64,000 nt of DNA from Rhododendron vialii. Its lineage: Eukaryota; Streptophyta; Magnoliopsida; Ericales; Ericaceae. Shown in pieces: positions 48,805 to 61,500 of this stretch; positions within the stretch are counted from its first letter, which is position 1, and every line of letters starts with the position of its first letter. The position numbers were made by a program, and so were the translations under genes. The stretch covers positions 40,781,001 to 40,845,000 of the forward strand of contig NC_080560.1 of the NCBI RefSeq assembly GCF_030253575.1, in the 5' to 3' direction. The notes beneath the pieces were generated by a model. It was given only the letters and a program-made list of their open reading frames with translations, made no database searches and was not told the DNA's origin.

Positions 48805-50258
48805 TTAGAAAGGACCTGGCCCCGGACCTCCGGGTGGTCCGCCTGGTCCTGGACCTCCGGGCGGACCACCAGGTCCAGGCGGTCCAAGTGGACCACCTGG
48901 AGGTCCAAAGGGAATGGGAAGCGGACTGGGTCCTGGCGGCCCGAGTGGAGGTCCAAAGGGAATGGGAAGTGGACCGGGTCCTGGCGGGCCACCGGGAGGC
49001 CCGGGAGGACCACCAAAGCAATCTTGCAGCAGCCAACAACAGCATAAGGCGTAGAAGCTGCATTGACACAAAAAAAAAGAAAGAAAGAAAGTGAAACAAG
49101 TAGTGGTTAGTTGTAATGAACATATACTAGTAGCATATCACTGCATTCAAACAATTCAAAAGCATAAAAGAAGTTGGGAACCAAATTTTTACTTCAATTG
49201 TTTGTCTTTCCAAGTTCATGTATTGAAGATGAATTTACATCAGTGGCCTAAGTGTCCGTTTGTTTGATCAGATTATATACTTGAGATGACAACATAACCA
49301 GTAGTATTTGGTTAATACCTTTCTGGCATGGATCAAACACCTATCGAATATGTATATTTCTTACAAAGTGTGTATGACAATTTACTTTGAGGGTATGGTA
49401 TTGTATTATCAGAACGGTTACTCTTGATCCAGGACCATTATATCCGCGCAGGGTCGGCTCTGAGATTTTGGGAGCCTAAGACGAACGTAGATAATGAGGC
49501 CCTTAATAAAATTTACGAAAATAAAATAATAAGTAGATAAATAGTTTTTTGTCAAAGCCAAATGCATGTATTCGACAAAGGAAAAAACCCATTCAAATAC
49601 TAATTTCTGATCCTGTTTTCTCTCCTTTGATCTCTAATTCATCTCCTTCCATTTTATTGTGTGTTCATAGAGATTAGAGCTGTAAGGATAAAATATGCAT
49701 AAGACTTATCGAGGAACCCACCACATGAGATCATTTTTCAAAGGGCTCTACATGAAGATAACCACCCGTGATCTGCATTTTCTTTTTCCTTTTTTGTTTC
49801 CTCTGATTGAGCAAGTCAGGTTGGGCCCAACTTTTGGGCTTTTGTCCCTTAAGTGAAAAATAGGTGGTTTGGATATTAAAATGGACCTCTAATGTTGCTA
49901 TACCTAAAAAGATTGGACATATATAATGGGTACCCAAAAAAGTAGGAGGCCCTAATTTCTACACATTTTTGGGGGCTTAAGGCGCCGGCCTCTTGGGCCT
50001 TAGCCCAGAGCCGGCCCTGTATCCGCGTATGAGATTATATATCTTTTCACTAGTTCCGTAGGACGAACATTCCAAACTAAACCAAAATCACAGAAGTTTG
50101 GTAACTCACCAGGAAGATATGGAAGTGCACAAGCCATTAAAAAAGCCACCAATAAAGCCTCCTGGTACTGGGAATGGACCGGGTGGTCCTCCCGGGCCAG
50201 GAGGACCCCAACCAGGTCCAGGCCCTGGCCCAGGGCCACCTGGTCCGGGTGGTCTCAT
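48805..50258 (-). CDS. Gly/Pro-rich protein with a cysteine-rich hydrophobic core (2 exons, 133 residues)
   Basis: Exon 1 is 50258-50110 and exon 2 is 49057-48805; the donor TCCTG|GTGAGT and acceptor ATGCAG|CTTC create a split Cys codon. The joined protein has three parts. Residues 1-34 are a Gly/Pro-rich N-terminus (PGPGPGPGWGPPGPGG). Residues 35-65 are a hydrophobic core with Cys at about 44, 50, 55, 56, 57 and 63 (ISSCFYALCCCWLLQDC). The long Gly/Pro-rich tail repeats PLPIPFGPP and GPPGGPGPG. There is no signal peptide. A CCC run in a hydrophobic stretch between Gly/Pro tracts recalls plant cysteine-rich membrane-anchored small proteins, but in those the Cys cluster is C-terminal. Function is unknown; membrane association through the core is inference. 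The intron carries a hAT-like MITE. Confidence 0.75.
49449..50019. mobile_element. hAT non-autonomous element in the intron of the Gly/Pro-rich gene
   Basis: Termini CAGGGTCGGCTCTGAG and CCCAGAGCCGGCCCTG are inverted repeats with two mismatches. An exact 8-base duplication tatccgcg flanks the element at 49441-49448 and 50020-50027. CAGGG ends plus an exact 8-base duplication are diagnostic of hAT. 571 bases, no coding capacity. Confidence 0.9.
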
Positions 50259-50339
50259 TTAACCCTCCAAAATAGCTGCAGAAACCTTAGGAAATTGCAA
50301 GACAGCACTCCCCGGGAAGCAAACAGTATGTGTGTACTG

Positions 50340-50342
<3 letters not shown>

Positions 50343-50391
<49 letters not shown>
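50343..50391. repeat. (GA)n microsatellite in the leader of the Gly/Pro-rich gene
   Basis: About 24 GA units, that is (CT)n on the gene strand, between a TATA box and the start codon, so probably transcribed in the 5' UTR. Confidence 0.9.
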
Positions 50392-50393
<2 letters not shown>

Positions 50394-50437
50394 CTTGGGT
50401 AAATTCTGTGGCATTGGAGTTGGAATTGGACCTAACA

Positions 50438-50446
50438 ATATATAGA
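50438..50446 (-). promoter_or_regulatory. TATA box of the Gly/Pro-rich gene
   Basis: On the minus strand CTCTATATATTG lies about 185 bases upstream of the ATG at 50258. The (CT)n leader tract begins about 50 bases further on. Confidence 0.5.
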
Positions 50447-50449
50447 GCT

Positions 50450-53400
50450 TTTCAGGCATGGTTTGTTAGTTACTCCTAAAATGATGATGTTAAAGACCCC
50501 TACAGCTGCCTGCTGGTATAGCGTCTGAACATTTGCAAAAGTGAAAAAGACAGTACACGTTTTATCTCTACAAGGTTCCAGACCCATCCAAATTTCCAAT
50601 CTGCCTTTCAGACCCTGCATTGCATAAAACTACTATTCGCAACCTACCCTTCTTTCTCCAGTACGTTCTACAATTCTGTCTGTACATACCGGTATGTTCT
50701 TGTATATTTCGACTACAAGATTGCACGATTCATGAGCCTCTTGCTCGATGCATGAAACGGCTCGCACGTGATTCAATGGTCTAAAATACACAAAACCACG
50801 TACGGGTACGTACAAATTTGGGAATTCAGGAGCTCTCTTAAAATAGAAGGATGCAAATTAAAGACTAATAAAAACAAACACTGGAAAGTTTGACTATCAA
50901 ATTCCTGTTGGCTGTTGCACGAGTCATGCACTGCATTTGACTAGTAGAAATGACATTTTCGCTTCTTTACTTTTCCTGCGGGCATGCACGTTTGTTAGAT
51001 GAAAGAGCTAGGACCCAAATCATCTCTTTTTTCTCCTAGAGAAAGGAGAAATTTTTTAGTGCCGAGCGGGTATATTCCATGTGGTGCCCGTTCGGCAGTT
51101 CCAAGCCATTCGATGCACTTTTGGACGGCTTAGATTAAAACATTCTTTCTCCTCTCACCCCTCCTCTTTCTCTCTCCAAAACTGAGCCATCCAAAATCGC
51201 ATCGGACGGCTCGGATGTGCCGAACGGACACCACGTGATACCCACCCGACACTGAAAAATTTCTCCCTAAAAAGTACTTGACACAGTTGTACCCCATTGG
51301 GCAGAGGTATAAAAAGGCCCAAATAAAACAAAGCTTCCAAACAAAGCACTTCTTTTCTCCTTGCATCGTTTTTGACAACTCACGAACTCAGAGACTCTTG
51401 TTGCTTTTCGTGTTGTTGCTCAATATAATCGGATTGAACATACGATTTAAACAGACATTGTATATATCGAAAGAGAAATTCATTGCGATACAATATAGTA
51501 TAAGGTCGATCAATCTTAAAATGATTTTCGAGATTTGAAAATACGTTGGTTTCACTTTGATGGATTGTTAAACAACTTTTGTCCTATTTTTATGAATAAT
51601 CAATGTTGGAAAATGTATTTTGGTCTATACTTTGACTATGGAATATAAGTATAGTGGTAATTGTTTTTTTTCTTACTCCCCATTCCGTTTCACTTTTTTC
51701 TTTAACTTTTAATTGTCCTTATTTGAATTTTTTTCGCGTTTGTTAGTTTTTGTCTCAAACTTTTATGACCTCTTGATTCGTCGTCGAGACGAATCAGAAT
51801 CAGAAAAGTAATTTTTTTTGCTTTTATCCAAATATTTTGGAAAAAAATAGTAAATTTTTTTTTTTTTCCAATTCGTCTTTGACGAGATGAATTGGAAAAC
51901 CAGTGAGGCATGAAACTATAACAAACGTGAAAAAAATTCAAATAAAAACTAAACTAAAAGTAATGGAAAAAGTTAAGTGCAATGGGGAATTTGTTGAGTA
52001 CAAAATAGAGAGATGTTTGGCGTTAAAATTTTTCCCATTATGACTCAAATTGAAGGCAGAAGTTGCCGTAGATGCCGTCTTCGTCACCGGTACCCTAGTT
52101 CCAAGAAATCAGACTTAGAACCCTAAATCTGGCTCCTGAGTCCAAAAATGATGGGGATAGTGGGAGGTCTCAGCTTCCTAAGGAAAGAGTCTCAACCACC
52201 TCATAGCTATGGATGTAGAAAGAAAATTGGAAGAGAGGAGAAGTCTGGAGATGAGGGATTAAGAGGAGAAGAGGAAGAAAGGTGGAGGAAAAAGGTGGGA
52301 AAAAGGAAGGAGGGGGCGGGGTTGGTGAACCCACGCCAGAACTTTTCTCTCCAGAAGGTGCTTTCTTTCGACGCAAAGTCCAGCTGTGATGGCCCAGGGT
52401 GGTATTGGGGCATCATGTCCCCAATACGTTACGGCCGTTAAATTTCAAAGAGTTCATCTAAACCATTCATTGCAAAAACATGGTAACTGGTTGCACTCGA
52501 TCAAACCCGAAGCCCCCAACTCTTCCGCTGTATCTTTTTCTCTCGACTCTACACCTCGGTAACAGGTCGTGTCGGATCGTGTCAATCGGGTTCGTGTCAC
52601 AAACCACCCAATCCGAACCCGACTTATTTAGAATTCGTGTTTATCGAGTTGTGTCATTTTCGTATTTTGTGTCAGAAATGCTCAACCATAACTTGTTAAC
52701 TTCGTGTCCGGTTCGTGCCGTGTTATCGTGTCCATTGCCCAACTCTATATAAAATTATAGATATACCATATTATATATATATATATATATATATGTATAT
52801 GTTCGTGTTAATGGGTCACACAGATTAATAATCGTGTTGGTCGTGTTAATTTCGTGTCTCATTTGTTCAACTCAAACCTGACCCATTTAGAATTCGTGTT
52901 CTCGAGTCGTGTCATTTTCGTGTTTCGTGTCAGAAATGTTCAATCCTAACCCGCTATCTTCGTGTCCAATTCGTGTCGTGTTATCGTGTTTCGTGTCCGT
53001 TGCCCAGCCCTACTCGACTATCGTGTTCACTCTATCCTCGGCATCATCTCCGATTCTCCTTCATCTATATTGTCTCTATTTTATACGTCTCTTTGTTAGT
53101 AACTGTTAACCCCAAAGGAAAGCCTGCCCTCTGATGATAGCAGATTTAAATGTTCACAAAATGCTTGCTCCAAGTTACCCAAAATAAAAAGATCTCGATC
53201 GGCTCACTGAAGTGAAAATGAATCAGGGGCAAAAACGAGTTCGAGTTGTCCTTCACCAGCTTCAGATAGATCACAAATGGAATTTCTTTTAATTTTCATT
53301 TTCTGTCCAATTTGTCCTATGCCATAAACTATATTGAGGGGCAAGATTTTTTGGAACTTGAATAGTTGAATGTTTACTGAAGGAGAAGATATATTCCAAG

Positions 53401-56219
53401 CCCCTCACTGAAAATCAAGAAGAAAAAAAACAAAAAAACAAATGAGACTTTTTGAGGCCCAGTTACGGACGTAATTAGATTTGGTTTCATCTATTTAAAA
53501 TGACTTATCGATTTATTGAAAAGAAAGAAAAAAATATACAAGAAACAAGTACAATATATTTTAAAATGATTTGACCGTTCAATTAAGTTCTTCATCAAAT
53601 CAAGCCTCGTTCGGCTAAGAAAAATGAGTACTTATTTTTTGATTTGAAAATGATGAATTGTGAGAGAATGATCTGTTTCGTAAAACAAAAAAATAAATAC
53701 TTAAAAAATAAGAACCTTAGCAGAACAAGACACATATAATCAATTATAGTGAGTAAGCTTTAATCAACACTTTGGCACTAACTCATCGACTTATCTTTAT
53801 TAACACCACCAATGATCACTAGTATAGCCACTATATCATGTCGATCGAATGATATGATTCAACTACTAGTGTAGTCACATATCCTTTCATTTGATACCTA
53901 TGTTCTTCCGTTAGTTCATCCAACTGATTGTCGTCTTTCTATTATTATTGCTAGCGTCGTCACAAATGTCTATCACTATATCTTTTTTTGAACGGCATGT
54001 CTATTACTATCACCTTCCCTTTCGACTAAATTGTTGTACATCTATTAGAATCTAGTCAAATAGAACTCTAGTTTGTGGTAAGTACTATCGTAAGTAGTGA
54101 TATGAAATACTATCAAGTATGGTAAGAATGGCCATAACAAACTATAAAAACATGTTACTAAGAATTACAACTAAATAGGATATCGGTTAATGGTTGGTAA
54201 GCATGACTCTAAACCTAATAAGTTAGCAAAAGCACCTTAATATATAGCAAGTATATTTCCTTTCGAAAAGGCAAGTACTAGCAAATTTGTGGTATATTTG
54301 CATCAATAAAAAGTAGTCGCTTGTTATGATGGTAAGTATAACAAAATTTTGTGGTAAGTATCTCATTAGTGACGCGTTGGCATGCATTCATCTAATTATG
54401 AAAGAGTTGAAAAACTTGGTAAAGTATATTTTTTTGGATAGGATTGAAGAGTTTATGGGAGGTATGGAGAAATCTAGTACAATTAATGCTACAATTTGAG
54501 GTCGATAAGCATGAAAATCCGCCAAAAAAGTGGTTCAATTATAGTCAATGTTTCTTTTCAACAGAGTATGTATTTAGCAAATAACATGGTAATTATTACC
54601 TAAAATCATGGTAAATTTGTGTCATTTAGTAATATCCCATGGTAATTAACAATATTCATGATTTGTGGTATATGTAGTCCTATTGTGTGGTAAGTAAAAT
54701 ACTAATTTCAGATAGGTAAGCATTTGTGAATCTTTATTAATGCACTATAATGAGGTAGTTAAATAAGGTACCTACCACAATAAAATATTTTATGATTAAT
54801 TGAATGAATGTGTATTACCTTCTTAATAAATGAAGTAAATGATTAATTGAATGAGTTATTTCAATTAAACAAATTAGGCGGTTCACTTTAATCAATTGTA
54901 TCAATCCTCATTGGTCACTTCTACCAACATCATTGTTAACTACCCCATCTGTTAATTATGTCATGTTGATCAAATTAAATGGTTCGATTACTTGATTAAA
55001 CTCTTTTAGTCCATTGTATTGATGATCAATGATCATTGTCAATCACACTTACTATAAATTATAATATTCGTATTCATCCTTATTGATCAATATCTAGCTA
55101 CATGACTCATAACTATCAATTGTATCGATGCTCAATGAACACAGTCAATCACGAATGCTATTAATTATTGCATTTGCAAATTTGGTTATATTGATCACGT
55201 CAGGTAAGTTAATCAAATTGAATACTGTAATTTTTTTAAATACTAACCTTAATCCAATCGTAGGTCCCAACAAAATCACTCAATATCCTTTAATTATTGA
55301 TTTTGCATTTTTCATTAACTTTTCTTATAACAATTAACTAGTAGCGTATATTTATAAAAAAAAAGTATTAAGTAAATTGGTAAGTTATCATAAGAATCAG
55401 TGAATAATTGTTTTCAGAATCATATTTATCAATTAATTGATACTTAAAAGTAATTTAATTGAATATATTAACAATACTAATTAAAAATTAGTGGCATATA
55501 TTTATAATAAAATATTAAGTAATTTTTGTAAGTTATTCAAAACAATGAATGAATAGTTATTTTCATAATACTATTTGTAAATTGCTTTTTACTTACAAAA
55601 TAATTTAATAGAATATATTAATAACATTATTTTAAAATTAAGGCAATTTTTTGGCTTATATTTTTAGTTTCAAAAAAATTGTTATAAAAATATTGGATTA
55701 CAAATACTAAATATTATTTAATTATATTTATATTTTCACCAAACATTTGGTTGTCTATTATACAAATGATTAGTAAAATGACAAAAAGTAGGGTAAATAT
55801 GACTTAAAGTGGTGTAAATTTATAAATTTTCAAAAAAATTCCTGAAAAGTAGTACATTCTCCCGTAAAAAATGTTGAAACGTGCTACTTGGAAAACCGAT
55901 TAGAGAGAGAAAAGCCAAAAAAAATTGAAGTGTAGCTTTTTGTTGTGGTAAATATACAATATTTTATGGTAAGTGTCAGCATAAGATATGGTAAAAAGAA
56001 CCGGTGTTCATAACAAGTATAATAATGTTTTTTGGCTGAAAAACACGAGCGATTCTCATCCAACGGCTTAAATTAACCTAAAATCTAATCTAAAGATCCA
56101 TATTTAATGGAGACATCATGCTCCAATATCACACCGGAGCATCATAGAAAAATTGTTCTACCCACCGACCCTGTTTGAAAAACAGTTCAATTACTCGTCC
56201 TTTAGTTGCAGTAAGAACC
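50450..56219. other. Intergenic AT-rich DNA; no gene seen
   Basis: Includes a palindromic MITE at about 51045-51268 (arms around TTCGGCAGTTCCAAGCC and GCCGAACGG), a diverged foldback relative at 51714-51965, and two tandem blocks rich in CGTGTC/TTCGTG words at 52560-52745 and 52800-53010, each ending GTCCATTGCCCA or GTCCGTTGCCCAG. A small inverted repeat lies at about 53605-53730. From 54070 to 55990 the phrase TGGTAAGTA recurs many times in AT-rich DNA. The open frame at 52148-52441 is purine-rich low complexity and is not supported. Confidence 0.45.
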
Positions 56220-56220
56220 T

Positions 56221-57562
56221 TGTTTTTGCCAAATGGCAGCAGAAGAATGGGTTTGGAGTGCGTGCGAGGAATAATCCCACCTTCCGACCACCGGGAGAAA
56301 AGAGATTAAATTGTACACGGCCCCGCCGTGTACAATGGTTGGTGCGGCAAAGGCATAGATGGATGCCATGTCACCACTTGGATCATCAGCCCGTTCAATT
56401 TCTCTTCTTCATCACTTTCTCACACTCAATTAGTTTAATTTTTTTAGACTATTTATATATATTAAAAATATGATTAAAAATTTAATTGTTTCGATTTTCA
56501 ATCTTATTAAATCGATGCAAAGATTGTAATTTTATTTTATCTCTAGAGCTCTCATAATCAAGTATTTTCTCATTATTTGGGATCCTATAAAGCATAAATT
56601 TGATTATAAGAGCCTTAGAGACAAAATTTAATTATGATCATTTAGAATAATATGATCAAAATAAAAAAATCTCTGTATTGGTTCAAACGGATTGAAAATT
56701 GGAACACTTAAGTTTTTAACCATATTTTTTTAATATATAAACGGTCTAAAAAAATTAAGTACTCTAATTTTCAATCCGTTTGAACTTGAGCGAACATCTT
56801 ATTATTTTGATCATTATATTCTAAATAGTCATAATTAAATTTTATTTATAGGGCTCTCGTAATCAAGTTTCTGCTCCATAGGATACCAAATAAAGAGATA
56901 TTTAATTATGAGAGCCCTAACGACAAAATTTAATTATGACAATTGAGAATAAAATGATCAAAATAATAATATTTTCGCACTGATTCAAACAGATTGAAAA
57001 TTAGAGTACTTAAAATTTTTAGACCGTTTATATAGTATTAAAAAAATATGGTTAAAAACTTAAGTGTTTCAATTTTCAATCCGCTTGAACTGGTGCAAAG
57101 ATCTTTTTATTCTGATCATATTATTCTAAATGATCATAATTAAATTTTGTCTCTAACGCTCTTATAATCAAATTTCTGTTTCATAGGATCCCTAATAATG
57201 AGAAAATACTTGATTATGAGAGCTCTAAAGATAAAATAAAATTACAATCTTTGCACCGATTTAATAAGATTGAAAATCGAAACAATTAAATTTTTAATCA
57301 TATTTTTAATATATATAAATAGTCTAAAAGAATTAAACTAATTGAGTGTGAGAAAGTGATGAAGGAGAGAAATTGAACAAGTGATGACATGGCATCCATC
57401 TATGCCTTTGCCGCATCAACCATCGTACACGGCGGGGCCGTGTACAATTTAATCTCGGGAGGAAAACATTTCTCAGACTACGTTGTACGGTACGAACAAA
57501 CATCGGACGAAAAGGAAGTTTCTTTTTTTTTTCCCCACTACCAAAAGTTAAAGCACCCGCCC
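56221..57562. repeat. Flank block shared with 63770-63938 (left copy, interrupted)
   Basis: 56221-56301 (TGTTTTTGCCAAATGGCAGC ... CCTTCCGACC) plus 57457-57562 (GGAAAACATTTCTC ... CCACTACCAAAAGTTAA) match 63770-63938 in the same order and orientation. The left copy is split by the foldback element at 56302-57456, and the right copy is continuous. Confidence 0.85.
56302..57456. mobile_element. Large foldback Mutator-like element (1155 bases)
   Basis: Both ends read GAGATTAAATTGTACACGGC inward (the right end inverted), followed by CCGCCGTGTAC. The arms stay complementary for several hundred bases toward a centre near 56880, with repeated inner blocks such as GAGCCCTANNGACAAAATTTA. The flanks gggagaaaa (56293-56301) and gggaggaaa (57457-57465) are a 9-base duplication with one mismatch, the size typical of Mutator-like elements. 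There is no transposase. Confidence 0.85.
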
Positions 57563-57599
57563 ACCCCCACTACCACTACCTTGGTACCAAAGAAATCTT

Positions 57600-58520
57600 C
57601 CAAATTCTCTTCTCACTCTACTCCCCTCCCTCCCTCCCTCCCTCCCTCCCTCTGTATACCTTCGGCTTGCTCTCTCTCTCTCTCTCTCTCTGAGCTTAGT
57701 ATGTAATAAGTGTTCTTGCTTACTCAGTTACGCTACGTTCCGACGTCCGATCTTCAGCATCAACAAAAAAAAAAAAGCAACATTTTAGGTGAATATTCCA
57801 CTACATTCTTTTCCCCCTCTCATTGATTCGTATTAATAACTGTATCCCGTATATGATTTTCCTAGAAAATTTGGATCAAATCTCACAAAAACTTAAAAGC
57901 TATGGTGGGATGGAGAGATCGCTCACATATACATACATAGGCGGATTTGCTCGCTAACACGTATTTTGACACCTTTTGTTTTTAGAGTCCCCGCAAATGA
58001 TGGGATTCGCTCAGTATGTTTCAAACATGTTTTTAGGAGCTCTCATAAAAAATCAGTTTATCAGGTGTTCTTAGAGGTATACAATATGTATAATTATATA
58101 AACTTGAAGGACAACTATGGAATTAGAGAAAACCAAATTCAAACGAATCAGGAATCTCAAGGACGAGAAGAAAAAAATGAACCTAAGGACCACATTGAAA
58201 CCTATTTATCACCTACCGCACTGCCACGTAGACAAGCGGTGGGCATAGACTTTCTGCGAGCGGTGGGCGTAGACTTTCTGTTTATTGTAACAATAAGGTC
58301 TATAATAGTAGATAAGCGTACTAATCATTACGTAACAAGTCCCTCTTGCTCTGCAATGCTTGGACTATATTAGAAACTGCTACACTCAAAATCTGAACAC
58401 ATTTTACAAGTTTCATCCGTCCTTATTTCAAGTAATTTTTACGTAATTTCACAATTCTCATAATTGTTTTCATTCTCATTGTTGTGCTTGGTTTCGATTG
58501 TTGCCAGAAACATACCCGAG
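57600..58520 (+). other. Probable promoter and 5' leader of the SDE3-like gene
   Basis: A pyrimidine-rich leader with (CCCT)n at 57624-57652 and (CT)n at about 57669-57691 lies upstream. A donor-like TTTTAG|GTGAAT at 57788/57789 and an acceptor-like TTGTTGCCAG ending at 58507 would define a 5' UTR intron removing about 0.7 kb. The open frame at 57966-58373 inside that interval is not convincing. Confidence 0.4.
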
Positions 58521-61500
58521 ATGTCATGGTTTCTGGCAACTTTGCGACGTATTATAGGTCTTGATGATAATCAAGAAGAAGGAACTCGGCTTAGAAATGG
58601 TAATCGCGGTAACAATCCTTATTATGACACTCCTTCTAGAGGCTACGTTCCTCCTACAACAACCACCACTTCTAGAGGCTATGTTCCTCCTACTACCACC
58701 ACCACCACCACCACCAATGCCAGGACTTATGGCCGGATACAGGAGCCATCTGGTGCATATAGAACTGCCCCATCCGGTGCCTATACGACTACCCAGATTC
58801 CTACCCAAAGCTATTCCAATTCATGGAATTCAACTCCATCTGTGTCCACGCCACCTCCACCACCAGTTTCATCATTGTCTTCGTCTTCTTTTGGGACACC
58901 TCTATCATCCCCCAAACCCCATCGACCTTCCACTAAGCCATTTTTGTCTCTGGCTCCATCGAATTCAACGAATCCAAATTCAAAAACCGCTTATATTTTG
59001 GTTGAGAAAGATGCATCTCCTATTTATGCCATTCCTGAGGATTTCAAAGATTCGATCAAGAACGATGTTGTGCCTGGAATTCTAAAAAGGCCTTTGTCCC
59101 CATCAACGTACAAGGGTTACTTTGAGGCCCTGCTTTATGCCGAGGATTTCTACCTTGAGGTACTTACTAGTTACTGAAATTTTTATTGGTTTACTTTATT
59201 TGACATTGTCATTTTGATTTATAATGCAAAACACCTATAAACCTTCTCTACATGTTTATATCTCAAACTTGCAGAATGGATACGGAGATTTCTACCCTAA
59301 AACTGGAAGGGTTATAATTTGGGATGGAGGGATCAGTATAAGCTTCTAGAGAAATTTGACTTTAAAAAAAACATGTAGCTAAAACAATGAACTAGATCCC
59401 TTTTTTTTGTCATGCTGCTGATTATATACCTAAAGATGGACGCAGATCACAATGATACAAGGAGCTAAAATGAACGAGATTCCTTTTGTTTGCCATGTAA
59501 TTTCACTTAAGGTGTAACATTATTCATACAAGGAGCATGGTTTATTACCCCAAAACAAATTGTCAACACAGTCATCCTCATTCGGGTGCAATGTTATTGT
59601 TAAAAGGAGTCATGTAAGCTCACTCAAGGTGCAACAGGTTTTCATACAAGGAGTAAAAGTTATTTTTGCAAAACAAAAAATGGGATTAGGACAGCACACT
59701 GACAACCTAGTGGTCCTCATTCAGGAGCCATGTAATTTCACTTAAGGTGCAACATGATTTCATACAAGGAGCAAAGATTATTCACATTTAACATCCCTGG
59801 GGTATATGCGTCTATTCAAGTTCAGGTTCCATGTATGTCCACTTAAAATTTTGCTTCCCATCTGACTGGTGATTCCCAAAAACTTGACCGTGACTCTGGA
59901 AATATTTGCCCCATTTCCCACTGATTCTCAATTCCCCCTTGATTCTTCCATGAAGAGAATGGACAAGTTTGTAGGTTGTACACATTGAGTGATTTTGACC
60001 AATGCAAAGTTCATCCGGGGGATACAACGGGGAGCATATTTACAAACAATTGTGTACATCCATTGATTGTGATCCTTCTAGACTTTTGACACCAATATTG
60101 ATGTAATACGTTGCTAGTAAATTTTAGACTTTCAAATTTGTGAACAAAACTGTGAGTCGTTACGATAACGATTACATCTCCTGTGATGATGATTTGATTG
60201 GCTACCCGATCTTAGCATCCCAAGTTGTTGTGGTGTACTTAAGAAGAAATGTTTGTATTGGATTCAACAGCATGAGGTTTTCATTTTAAACTTGCTTATC
60301 TGGAGAGGGAAAAAAAATCTGATTTATGGTGTAAAGGCTAAACTTTGTGCTTCCTGCGTAGCATCTTTCTGAGTTGTTTACAATCGGATGTCTCGGGAAT
60401 GTCATTAGATGCCTTTTTGTGAATGTGTGGTCCCATGGTTATTCAGTGATGGAATTAGTTGATTAAGTTCATGCATCTTACCTATCTTGTGAAATCGTTC
60501 TGTTGTAAACAGTAGGAATATTTACCTTCTTTCAAATATTAAATGACCTTACACTAGCATTTTTCTATATTTCTTCTGCTTCTTTCATTTTCCATCTTGC
60601 ATAGTGTCTATTTTCCTCCAAAATCTACAGTAGAGCATAGATATCTCTAAAACCTACATTTATGATTTTGAACTATGGTTTCTTGTTAATAATGCATTAC
60701 TGGATCAGAAATGGGATGGATTTGAAATGAAGAACGTGACTTTGGAGTTGGAGGAAGCATCGATTTATAAGAGGAAAGGCAAATACAACAAGAAGAATTT
60801 GGATGATGAGAAGGATGATAAAGTCTTTGTGACATTTGAGCTTGACTCCATTCCTGAGAGAAGGCCATTCCTTTTATCTAGGGACTTTGTCTCCGTATCG
60901 CCTTCAGGCACGGGAGCTGAGCCATTGCAGGTGAGCCTTATACCATTTCGCATGTAATTAGCGCCATCTTGAGCACAAAACTATTCTATATTATCAGGTT
61001 CATGCTTGCTTTGCAGAATTACGCATTGAGTGTGTCATACTACCCCATATTGGCCACTCCTTTACGACAAACACCACCCGACTAAAACTTTGTACCAATA
61101 TTAGACAGTTGGAAGCAACTAATTAGACCGTGATGGAACCAACCTATTGTGTTGTGTGCCGTCGTACTAAACTATGCTAATTAGACCGGGGTGTTCGCTT
61201 GAATCTCAGTCTTTCTCTGCTCCTTTTTCACCTTATTCATTTGGCTGTACTTCAAATTTTCTCAACACTTGTTTTGGCAATAAAAGTTCGGATGGGTTAT
61301 TAACTTATTAGCAACTATGCTATAACTCAAAGAATTTTTAATATTCAGCAGAACTTCTAATCAAGATTTGACATATACTGGTATTGGGCGGGTTTTCATT
61401 CGTGATGGCTGAGGTAAATAGGACTAAAAGTCCGATCAGCCTATCTGAATCCAGCGCTATCCTTTATTTATGCCATTTTGATATCCATCTAGTATTTGTT

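Noticed and set aside
48743..49123. Arg/Ser/Trp-rich and other alternative frames over the Gly/Pro-rich exon
   Set aside because: They are frame-shifted readings of the CCN/GGN repeats; only the frame with the spliced Cys core makes a coherent protein.
52148..52441. 97-residue Lys/Glu/Gly-rich open frame
   Set aside because: A purine-rich tract; the complementary frame is equally open and Pro/Ser-rich, a composition effect.
57389..57706. 105-residue open frame upstream of the SDE3-like gene
   Set aside because: It starts inside the foldback element arm and runs through CT-rich leader sequence; this is promoter or UTR, not coding.
57966..58373. 135-residue open frame just upstream of the SDE3-like start
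   Set aside because: No similarity to the SDE3 N-terminus, and it lies in the probable 5' UTR intron.
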